From contig JAOXYB010020438.1 in NCBI GenBank assembly GCA_028565635.1, positions 1 to 17,535 on the forward strand: 17,535 nt of DNA. Direction: 5' to 3'. This document shows, piece by piece, positions 13,101 to 17,535 of the stretch (its first letter is position 1; each line of letters starts with the position of its first letter). The stretch comes from Phoronis ovalis (Eukaryota; Phoronida; Phoronidae). Made by a program: the position numbers and the translations under genes. The notes below the pieces were generated by a model. It had not been told where the DNA came from, did not search any database, and saw nothing but the letters and a program-made list of their open reading frames with translations.

Positions 13101-15104
13101 AGCAGAATCAAGGCATACCAATTCTTCAACTGGCTAAGGTACCTTAAACTAATTGTATGAAATGAACAATGCAGTTATGTAGTAAAACATAGCAACTTAC
13201 ACTCCACTAACTAGCAACATCTTATACACATGCTGAACGTTGGAAGAGGGGTTTCCAAGAGCAATATTCACAGCTTTATCCAAACTTGAAGCAAACTGTC
13301 TCATATATCTGTCTGCAGGCTGTGTATTGTCGTAAGGCACATAGATATAAGGGAAAAGGCCATGTACATGAAGACATGTTTTCTGACCTAAAATGCAAAT
13401 TTTAAATATGATATACCACAAATATTCCATATTAGTATTTAACCACAATGGTTTTAGTTGGTCCAGTAAAAGACCAATTTTAAAATCACCTAATAAATTT
13501 CAACTCTAAGAAACAGGCAAGGTGAACTGGCGCTTCTCAATTTTTCTAACTGATAGCATGTGGATCTACGACAACATGCTAAAACAACAAATACAAAAGG
13601 TGTACAGACATTAATGTAGTGATTATTGTTCAGCACAATGGTATTCACACTTTATACTTTAAGTTAATTTTAGCTATTAAATGAAAAGACAAATAAAAGT
13701 ACATATATTCTGAAAGTACATGACTCAAACTTTCTAAATCTATAATTTATTTTTCTCTGAGTAGGTCATATGACCTATGCGGTTGTCATTTTGGGTGAAA
13801 ACTTTTAATTTTTGAAAAGTAAAATTCAAAAGAATATAAGTCAACTACATAGTCGTAACTTCGAACAAATATTTCTTACATACATAGCTACAAAACTATG
13901 CATCGGATTTTTGAAATTTTATTTGGTTAAAAAAATATGAATTCTCAAATTTTTATCACCTCAATTTCTGATGCATAAACTTTGAAAATACATATCTTTT
14001 TAACAAAGTAAAATTTCAACAATCCGAGATACAGTTTTGTAGCTATATATGCAAAGTTTCAAATGCATAGCTTTAGTAGTTTTTAACTTATATTAATAAA
14101 TAAACTACAGATTTAAAAAGTTTAAGTAGTATATTTTGCAAAATATGTTTACTTTCAGTCTGTCTATCTTTTCATTTAATTAGCTAAAATTTAGCTTAAA
14201 GTATAAGTGTGAATAAATTGTGCCAAACAATATTCACTACCTTAAAGAATTAAAATAACTATTATTATCCTCTATCAAAAATAGAAACAACAACTTTACA
14301 GTTAAAATGATTTTAAAAAAAACAGAAGCTATAAAACAGAGCAAAATAAAATACAAACAAATAAACACATGTATAAACAGAAGGCTTCACAGGTGCATAT
14401 TTTTTTGTAATTCAAAAAGTAAAAAAATAAAGAGAAACAGTGCTGTATAACAACATAAAGGCAAATTTCAAATCTATGACATGTTGCAACTTTTATTGCA
14501 AATAGGAGCATGAATATAGGGGTTTATCAAGAAGAGCCGGTCCAATGCCTCCCACTAAACAACTCAACAAGCAAAAACAGGCATTTTCTCAATAGAAATT
14601 TTGATGGACCTTCAAAAAATAAAGTTAAATTTTTTGTGTCCACATGATATATACAATATAATATAGCTAGTCATTAATTTTTGTTCTACCATTTTGCTAC
14701 CTAATTTTTTTTAAGTAATGGAAAACATCGCTTAATATTGTACTTGAAAGGTACTTTGCCTCATTAAATAGATAAAATAGATATTAGAAGGATCCATTTC
14801 CACTTCAGAAATTTTAACATTCAAAATTCTAACAATATGTATTTTACCTGCAAATCTTAATTCACAAAATAAGTTTTAAATATTATTTTTAAGTGACATT
14901 CTGAAAAGTTCTTTTTTTCTTTTTTATCGAGAAAGTAAAATAAAAATGTGAAATGTGTTCACCCGCTAAAGTTGACCCATAAATCCTAATCACAGGAACT
15001 TGTTTCACTTCACAGCCTCTGAAATCTGACCAGGTCACATCTAAACCCTTGATGGGTTTAAACATATAATGATCAGTCGTTACGATTCGCAGTGACAACA
15101 TCAT
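1798..15104 (-). CDS. REV3L: REV3L, DNA polymerase zeta catalytic subunit, N-terminal ~2,305 residues (12 exons, 3' end outside window)
   Basis: REV3L is the B-family polymerase that extends mismatched or lesion-containing primer ends in nuclear translesion synthesis, with REV7/MAD2L2 and POLD2/POLD3. I joined twelve exons whose GT-AG boundaries and phases all agree: 14963-15104, 13201-13387, 12668-12742, 12058-12221, 11638-11773, 11368-11459, 11101-11205, 10526-10693, 10023-10151, 9328-9613, 7504-7610 and 1798-7126. Residues 1-265 match, from memory, the human REV3L N-terminal domain, for example QKTCLHVHGLFPYIYVPYD, NLYGMNLINLATVKFR and QSTCELEVDAVAADIFNRLD. Residues from about 266 to 2250 form a polar disordered linker, and a REV7-binding motif lies at 2263-2273. 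The polymerase domain is encoded beyond position 1. Numbering uses the second ATG (15101), which aligns with human Met1. The linker is about 390 residues longer than in human. The gene identity is very secure; the exact ends of the weaker splice sites are inferred. Confidence 0.97.
1896..1928 (-). other. REV7 (MAD2L2)-binding motif 1 in REV3L
   Basis: Residues 2263-2273 read ILTPACFPPTK and align with human RBM1 (ILKPLMSPPSR, about residues 1877-1887). The family consensus is two hydrophobics, x, P, four residues, P-S-R. The HORMA protein REV7 closes its safety belt over this peptide, and binding stabilises polymerase zeta. The hydrophobic pair and both key prolines are present, while Ser-Arg is replaced by Thr-Lys. 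A second motif would be encoded outside the window. Confidence 0.85.
3693..3761 (-). other. Conserved REV3L/NEXMIF-like segment (DUF4683-type)
   Basis: Residues 1652-1674 begin VKIMYIIKKFKGYKSMRVLL. They resemble the human REV3L stretch IIKYIIINRFRGRKNMLVKL, part of a region shared with the neuronal protein NEXMIF (KIAA2022) and named DUF4683. Its function is unknown to me. The identity is by eye from memory, and the flanking sequence is not clearly alignable. Confidence 0.6.
5535..5570 (-). other. Basic NLS-like cluster in REV3L linker
   Basis: Residues 1049-1060 read RKKRLSLKKKQK, two basic clusters three residues apart, which fits a nuclear localisation or DNA-contacting patch. It follows another basic stretch (KRLNSANQRKLVQKRVQP) about 20-30 residues upstream. 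The role is inferred from composition only. Confidence 0.5.
6828..6884 (-). other. Short conserved linker motif FPxVVLS
   Basis: Residues 611-629 read FPKVVLSDIAKPKVAKLNS and resemble FPSVVLSNCLTRPQKLSPVT of human REV3L. A partial second instance, SIVLSDIMFGDN, follows about 40 residues later. A conserved peptide in a disordered linker suggests a partner-binding site; the partner is unknown to me. Confidence 0.5.
7127..7503 (-). other. REV3L intron 11
   Basis: A 377-bp inferred intron with weak donor GTAAAC and acceptor TGTTATTGTAG. No coding exon is recognisable inside it. The flanking phase (A|GG, Arg530) is consistent. Confidence 0.65.
7504..7610 (-). CDS. REV3L: REV3L exon 11
   Basis: This exon is 107 nt with acceptor GAAATTTTCAG|T. 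The donor inferred at ACAA|GTAAAC is only a partial consensus match. It encodes residues 494-529, including GGMDLSWSSSQLQDIPQYDG and PADEKK, which parallel the human EEMEWSDNSLLLASLSIPQL and DGTADEN. Without the splice the frame runs on to a TAG at about 7438. Joining A|GG to the next exon restores a continuous frame. The homology makes the exon secure; its 3' end is less so. Confidence 0.85.
7784..7909. repeat. 63-bp tandem duplication, two copies
   Basis: Copies at 7784-7846 and 7847-7909 differ at about four bases. Each holds the inverted pair TGCCCAT and ATGGGCA. The unit is a multiple of three, so a minus-strand open frame (7633-8001) carries the peptide SLPTDHILPI twice. No homology to that frame is recognised. 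Confidence 0.9.
8012..8210. repeat. Interspersed repeat copy A
   Basis: Begins ACCTTCGAATTG, continues GTGACTTGCCCTCTCAGGAA, then TGTATTTACCCTGTACCAAA and ends near AAACTGAAGCAGTTATTGTG. It shares these blocks in the same order with the copies near 8802 and 9052. The family is unknown to me; it is short and non-coding, like a SINE or a degraded transposon. Confidence 0.7.
8589..8648. repeat. 20-bp tandem repeat, three copies
   Basis: GTGTACGGTGCAGAAGATAA, GTGCACGGTGCTGAAGATGA and GTGTGCGGCGCAGTGTAAAA follow head to tail. The third copy is diverged at its end. GC content is locally raised, and it sits between repeat copies A and B. Confidence 0.75.
8687..8796. repeat. Interspersed repeat copy B (truncated)
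   Basis: Starts ATGGCTGCCAGTTGGCCACA and ends AAGCTGAAGCTATTATTGCA. It lacks the ACCTTCGAA head of copies A and D. It lies directly before copy C in the same orientation. Confidence 0.6.
8802..8962. repeat. Interspersed repeat copy C (truncated)
   Basis: Starts AAACATGGCCACCAGTTGAC, contains CTGTATTTACTGCACTTAAT, and ends AAACTGAAGCAGTTATTGCG with GAAAGTGTTATGCACAGC. It looks the least degraded of the four at its 3' side. Confidence 0.7.
9052..9222. repeat. Interspersed repeat copy D
   Basis: Starts ACCTTCGAATAG, then GTGACCTGCCCTCTTAGAAA, CAAACATGGCTACCAGTCAA, TATTTACCCTATACTAAATA and ends with TTTTATCGCGAGACAAAGGA. Head and tail blocks match copy A, defining a unit of roughly 170-200 bp. 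Confidence 0.7.
9328..9613 (-). CDS. REV3L: REV3L exon 10
   Basis: This exon is 286 nt with acceptor TTCTTTTAG|TT and a strong donor TG|GTGAGT. It encodes residues 399-493 plus two bases of Cys494. It contains DQTLANILLSLADNN, comparable with the human DEALVHLLAGLESDG, and an acidic C-terminal part (EDEKETLEMTQQIWEDWESL) comparable with the human EEMELSLVMSQRWDS. It is therefore a real but rapidly evolving linker exon, predicted disordered with short helical elements. Confidence 0.9.
9614..10022 (-). other. REV3L intron 9
   Basis: A 409-bp GT-AG intron, donor GTAATT, acceptor TTCTTTTAG. AT-rich, with an A-run at 9728-9738 on the minus strand; nothing else seen. Confidence 0.8.
10023..10151 (-). 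CDS. REV3L: REV3L exon 9
   Basis: This is a 129-nt phase 1-1 exon with acceptor TTTGCAG|GA, preceded by a long T-rich tract, and donor TTAG|GTAATT. It encodes residues 356-398, a Ser-rich acidic linker (SIDSSTDSILNKFERNEAVV and SSQSFQESPESL). Homology is weak here, with human sequence only generally similar in composition. The exon is supported mainly by frame, phase and splice signals. Confidence 0.8.
10152..10525 (-). other. REV3L intron 8
   Basis: A 374-bp GT-AG intron, donor GTAGTA, acceptor after a TTTTTTTTCC tract. It holds a small imperfect repeat at 10216-10263. Confidence 0.8.
10216..10263. repeat. Short imperfect tandem repeat
   Basis: TTATCTTCAAATGCACTG, TCTTCAAACACA and TTATCTTCAAACACACTG occur in succession (30-bp period with a half unit). 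Intronic, with no evident role. Confidence 0.6.
10526..10693 (-). CDS. REV3L: REV3L exon 8
   Basis: This is a 168-nt phase 1-1 exon with acceptor ACTCTCAG|AT and donor CAAG|GTAGTA. It encodes residues 300-355. The start, TESEQILKQRLHHILHS, corresponds to the short amphipathic stretch TESEKKFQKRLQEILKQ of human REV3L. The remainder (STPKKATGSQFTPYPVTPAS) is linker sequence with TP and SP-type sites and is not obviously conserved. Confidence 0.9.
10694..11100 (-). other. REV3L intron 7
   Basis: A 407-bp GT-AG intron, donor GTAATA, with several A/T homopolymer runs. No other feature seen. Confidence 0.8.
11101..11205 (-). CDS. REV3L: REV3L exon 7
   Basis: This is a 105-nt phase 1-1 exon with acceptor TTTATAG|CC and donor CAAG|GTAATA. 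It encodes residues 265-299, NLGTNPGLVAIWDDERQRRR then ELGDDSQISQAESQ, against human NPGLQAIWEDEKQRRRNRNE and TSQMSQPESQ. It closes the conserved N-terminal domain and begins the linker. Its length is a multiple of three, so skipping would keep the frame. Confidence 0.95.
11368..11459 (-). CDS. REV3L: REV3L exon 6
   Basis: This exon is 92 nt with acceptor CTGTTTCAG|T and donor AATG|GTTTGT. It encodes residues 235-264, including QSTCELEVDAVAADIFNRLD, which is essentially identical to the human protein (QSTCELEVDAVAADILNRLD) and is a diagnostic REV3 motif. Reading past the donor would replace the conserved NPGLxAIW continuation with intronic sequence and reach a stop, supporting the splice. Confidence 0.96.
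11638..11773 (-). CDS. REV3L: REV3L exon 5
   Basis: This exon is 136 nt with acceptor TTTTTAG|GA and donor CCAAG|GTAACA. It encodes residues 189-233 plus two bases of Ser234. The content (KYLKSPTLVSPESLDTDNS, then YQKWDNDTIP) corresponds to the variable loop that precedes the conserved RWEQDEIPSSLILEG stretch in human. Only the C-terminal WDNDTIP is clearly conserved. The phase fits exon 4 and exon 6 exactly. Confidence 0.9.
12058..12221 (-). CDS. REV3L: REV3L exon 4
   Basis: This exon is 164 nt with acceptor AACTTTCAG|A and donor GAAG|GTTTGT. It encodes residues 134-188, including GGAVMNKSFQPHEAHIPF and FFIDFNLYGMNLINLATVKF. This block is nearly invariant among animal REV3L proteins as I recall them and belongs to the N-terminal domain core of B-family polymerases. 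No track-length open frame marks it, because it is short and flanked by stops. Confidence 0.96.
12222..12667 (-). other. REV3L intron 3
   Basis: A 446-bp GT-AG intron with GTAAGT donor and TTTAAACTTTCAG acceptor. AT-rich, with no other feature seen. Confidence 0.85.
12668..12742 (-). CDS. REV3L: REV3L exon 3
   Basis: This is a 75-nt phase 2-2 exon with acceptor TTTTCCAG|G and donor AA|GTAAGT. It encodes residues 110-133, PFYGYHPCEQQFIKIYLYNP followed by LLVR, matching the human segment PFYGYHEKERHFMKIYLYNP. It is too short to stand out as an open reading frame and is found by homology plus splice phase. Being symmetric it could be skipped in frame, but that would remove a conserved strand of the N-terminal domain. 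Confidence 0.95.
12743..13200 (-). other. REV3L intron 2
   Basis: A 458-bp GT-AG intron with consensus GTAAGT donor and pyrimidine-rich acceptor (GACTGTTTTCTTTTCCAG). I see nothing else in it. Confidence 0.85.
13201..13387 (-). CDS. REV3L: REV3L exon 2
   Basis: This exon is 187 nt. The acceptor is TTTTAG|GT and the donor GT|GTAAGT, a consensus 5' splice site. It encodes residues 47-108 and two bases of Val109, including QKTCLHVHGLFPYIYVPYD and AVNIALGNPSSNVQHVY. These are the most recognisable REV3L N-terminal motifs and match the human positions without gaps apart from the loop around DNTQPADRY. Both junction codons (Gly47 and Val109) restore the conserved residue or a conservative substitute, which fixes the splice sites. 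Confidence 0.97.
13388..14962 (-). other. REV3L intron 1
   Basis: A 1,575-bp GT-AG intron, donor GTGAAC, acceptor TTTTAG. Its middle is occupied by the foldback element (13611-14245). Positions 14246-14961 are plain AT-rich sequence in which I see no exon, RNA gene or other repeat. Confidence 0.85.
13611..14245. mobile_element. TTAA-flanked foldback (MITE-like) element in REV3L intron 1
   Basis: The left half (from 13615) and the reverse complement of the right half (up to 14241) align over nearly their whole length, roughly four bases in five by eye. Paired blocks include GTAGTGATTATTGTT with GTAGTGAATATTGTT, TTCACACTTTATACTTTAAG with TTCACACTTATACTTTAAG, and AGCTACAAAACTATGCATCG with AGCTACAAAACTGTATCTCG. 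The apical loop is about 16 nt (13958-13973). TTAA lies at both outer ends, which would fit a TTAA-targeting (piggyBac-type) duplication, but this is inference. There is no coding capacity. The left arm has about 80 extra bases (13753-13832). Confidence 0.8.
14963..15104 (-). CDS. REV3L: REV3L exon 1 (start codon exon)
   Basis: This exon encodes residues 1-46 plus the first base of Gly47. It begins with two consecutive ATGs (15104 and 15101). The second aligns with human Met1 and has a purine at -3, while the first has T at -3 and directly follows an in-frame TGA at 15108-15110. The protein starts MLSLRIVTTDHYM, against the human MFSVRIVTADYYM that I recall. The donor is G|GTGAAC at 14962, phase 1. 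Counted from the second ATG, the exon ends after coding base 139, the same junction I recall for human REV3L. This is the first beta-rich part of the B-family N-terminal domain. Confidence 0.93.
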
Positions 15105-15120
15105 GGATCAGCTCATGCAT
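15073..15120 (-). promoter_or_regulatory. Upstream out-of-frame ATG overlapping the REV3L start (15-codon uORF)
   Basis: An ATG at 15118-15120 with A at -3 opens a 15-codon frame ending at TGA 15073-15075, so it overlaps the main start in another frame. Nested within it, ATG-AGC-TGA at 15108-15116 is a two-codon frame that ends just before the main ATGs. If the mRNA starts upstream, both would reduce initiation on REV3L. The transcript start is not known, so presence in the mRNA is an inference. Confidence 0.5.
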
Positions 15121-15150
15121 TCTGAATAATATAAATAACATGTATTATAA
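15121..15150 (-). other. Possible 3' splice site for a 5'-UTR intron
   Basis: TTTATATTATTCAG|AATGCATGAG ends at 15122, 17 nt before the first main ATG. The tract is T-rich with A interruptions. If used, a non-coding first exon lies further upstream and the exon would begin right at the upstream ATG. No partner donor can be assigned. Confidence 0.3.
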
Positions 15151-17535
15151 CTATATAGATGTACTGTAGTGTATACATTTAATATTAACAATGTTATAAT
15201 ACATAGTAAAGGGCAATTTGCGTCACACAATATAATAGCAATTGAGTGCTCATTATCTATACACTGAGTAAATTCATAATTTATAAAATTAGTACCAAAG
15301 TTTTCCAAAAACAAGTTCAGAAAATAGCATTTTTGATCACTAAATTTTTGGAAAGGCCAAAAAGTCGATATTTTAAATAACAATGTATTATCATGACTGT
15401 TATGTCATACAAGTCATAGAACTCTATAAATAGCACATGCAATCTTTATTATTAAAACAAGCTTTTGTAACCAGACAATCAGCATGATTTCACACCATTC
15501 TAGCTGTAATTTAAAATTCAATGGCCCTTTTAAGGTCAAAGCATGTTTTCAAGAAGTGCTAGTAACATTTCAATGCGCACAATCAAAAGAAGTTGCAAAA
15601 ATGATGTGAAATTTAAAGGCAAAAATACTGGGAAAACAATGCAAAAATATGTGTGTTCCTGACAATTTTCCCCTTTGATTGTAATAAATAAAAAAGCACC
15701 AAAAGTTTGCATGGAACAGAAGTTTAATAAATATTTCCGATAATTCACCCAGGGAGAGTGGTTTTAGGGGTGTGTGGCTTGTTTTTGGAAGACCTTGGTT
15801 AGTTTATTGAACTTTAGCTGAGACCTTTATGTTTTAATATTAAATTAACATTCTTGTACATATAAAAACAAATTAATTTCAGTATTAACAAACAATATTT
15901 TTTTTTGTAAAATAGCAGTTTAACTGCTAGTCAACATATAGTAACTGCATGTATGGTATAGTTATTTTATGCTTTAATGATCATGTAAAACACCACATTG
16001 ACGATTAAAAGAGATCAACAATTTTAATATTATCTATACCTAAATATATATTCTTAAGTATAATATACTCTGCCAATGGAAATGACCCCTATGGTAATGG
16101 TAATGTAAAATATACCTACATATACCTGCACTGAATTTATCCACAACAGATGCATATAGTTGAGGTAACCAAAATGATACAGATGAACTGATTTTTAAAC
16201 GCCTTTTACAAATGTGTACAATAAGAACACACCTTGCATATTATTATAATGCATTTTTTGCTATAATACAAATGAAAATTTATAAAATAAGATCTGCACT
16301 TAAAATTAGTCGGCACCTAGTACAAAGAGTAGTCTGGACAAAAATAACCACATATTACATCCAAGCACAAATACTTACTCTCATATGGCATAAGTAAAGA
16401 AATTAAAACTGCATTTACAGACTAATGTTATCAAGTTTACAGTGTTATGGAAATTTTGTACAAAAGCAACATTGCCAATGGTCCCAACCAATTATTTCCA
16501 CATGCATTTTTTTCATACCACACAAAATATGATTTATTTATGAAGCATCTTACTCAAATACGCTTACGGTACCATTCAAGCAAGTTCTGCACAAAATTGT
16601 GTCTTATATTATGGCCACAATCTTGAGAGAACTCACTATTTAGTCTCAAAGGCAGCGGAAGGAAGGAACAGCACAATGTTTCAATAATTGCTTAAAAAAT
16701 CTGATTTGAATAGATTATTAGAAGCACGCAAATCATATAATATTGAATTTTCAAAATGTTTATTTGTACACCATGCACTCTGACAAGTTGTACAAGAAAT
16801 AAACTTTTGGTTATAAATGCATTTAATCATACTGCTACCTGCGCTGAGATAATCGGTTGAGACCATTGATTGTATTGCATCTTGTTATTACTGTATTTAG
16901 CTGATGGACTGATAAGCCCCTCCCAGACAATGGTTATTAAAAGAACATAACATTTTTTAAATTAAACAAATACACTGGCTCACCTTTAAAATGATTAAGT
17001 ATTTGTTCCAATATTTAAAGAAAATCATAAATATATGTTGATAAAATCTTTTCCATAAGAGGTCTAATTTTATAAGGAGAAACCATGTAAGTCTATGCAA
17101 CTAGCTTCAAGTTCAGGTTCCATCCAGACTGATTACAGGTATCCTCTCATATGGACAGTGAAAGAATCCATCAGTGACAGCCTAGCATGTTTGTACAATT
17201 TTAGTCTGAATCTGATTTAAAAAATGGTTACAATACTCCCTGTCATCATTATTATAATAATGAGATACTTTGAAAAGATTAGCTAGGCTCATTTATTCAA
17301 GTGAGTGAGTGGTCACTGACCTCTAAAATAAGCTGACTTTTAAAATAACATATCTATTGTAAACTACAAAAGTGTTAGTAAGTGATCACCTAAACCAAAT
17401 GTAAGCCAAATACCTCTCACCTAAAGTATATTGTTCCTTTTGCATGAATAACTAGACACCACCTCACAGGTTAACATATTAACAAACAGCTTAGACATGT
17501 GTCCTGTAGCTGTCTGGTAATCAATCAGTACATAT
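15125..17535. other. Upstream region without a recognisable gene
   Basis: About 2.4 kb of AT-rich sequence upstream of REV3L. I find no CpG-rich promoter, no convincing TATA/initiator pair, and no exon, tRNA or rRNA. Open frames here are 60-91 codons with no recognisable motif and are compatible with chance. A REV3L non-coding first exon or promoter may lie here but cannot be placed. Confidence 0.6.

Noticed and set aside
13615-14241. CACTA-type (EnSpm) transposon ends
   Set aside because: The CACTA-like pentamers point the wrong way (element ends are GTAGTG...CACTAC), and there is no 2-3-bp duplication that is clearer than TTAA.
15108-15383. 91-codon minus-strand open frame directly upstream of REV3L exon 1
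   Set aside because: No start-context support, no homology, ends before the REV3L start in a different arrangement, and the composition matches intergenic DNA.
15913-15929. TAGCAGTTTAACTGCTA inverted repeat
   Set aside because: Only 8-bp arms with a 1-bp centre; expected by chance in 2.4 kb of AT-rich sequence and not followed by a T-run suggesting a terminator.
16212-16866. 61-codon open frames in the far upstream region
   Set aside because: Short, unlinked to splice signals, with no recognisable motif.
17246-17263. TCATTATTATAATAATGA perfect 18-bp palindrome
   Set aside because: Simple AT-rich sequence; such palindromes arise readily by chance.

Overview
The window is eukaryotic nuclear DNA. 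It carries the 5' part of one gene on the minus strand: REV3L (REV3), the catalytic subunit of the translesion DNA polymerase zeta. Twelve coding exons can be joined by consensus GT-AG splice sites with matching phases. Together they give an uninterrupted reading frame of about 2,305 residues. The N-terminus (exons 1-6) aligns closely, from memory, with animal REV3L, so the identity rests on sequence. The polymerase, exonuclease-like and iron-sulphur parts lie beyond position 1, outside the window.

The organism is most likely an invertebrate animal. The DNA is AT-rich and looks CpG-poor. The introns are small to medium (162 bp to over 1.7 kb). The protein is clearly metazoan REV3L, with one giant central exon and the animal REV7-binding motif, but it is too diverged to be a typical vertebrate copy. 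Marine invertebrates such as molluscs or annelids would fit; I cannot name the species.

Layout, read from high to low coordinates, which is the direction of transcription. Positions 15125-17535 are upstream AT-rich DNA with no recognisable gene. Exon 1 is at 14963-15104. Intron 1 contains a TTAA-flanked, almost fully palindromic 635-bp foldback element (13611-14245). Exons 2-10 lie between 13387 and 9328 and encode the N-terminal domain and the start of a disordered linker. Intron 10 (7611-9327) is a nest of at least four diverged copies of an interspersed repeat, a 63-bp tandem duplication and a 20-bp tandem repeat. Exon 11 is at 7504-7610. The giant exon 12 (1798-7126, 5.3 kb) encodes the long disordered linker. 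It has a basic NLS-like cluster, a segment like one shared by REV3L and NEXMIF, and near its end a REV7 (MAD2L2)-binding motif. Positions 1-1797 are the start of intron 12.

There is no second convincing protein gene, RNA gene, CRISPR array or new multi-gene system. The observations most worth following up are the foldback element, the upstream ATGs overlapping the REV3L start, the variant REV7-binding motif and the roughly 390-residue longer linker.
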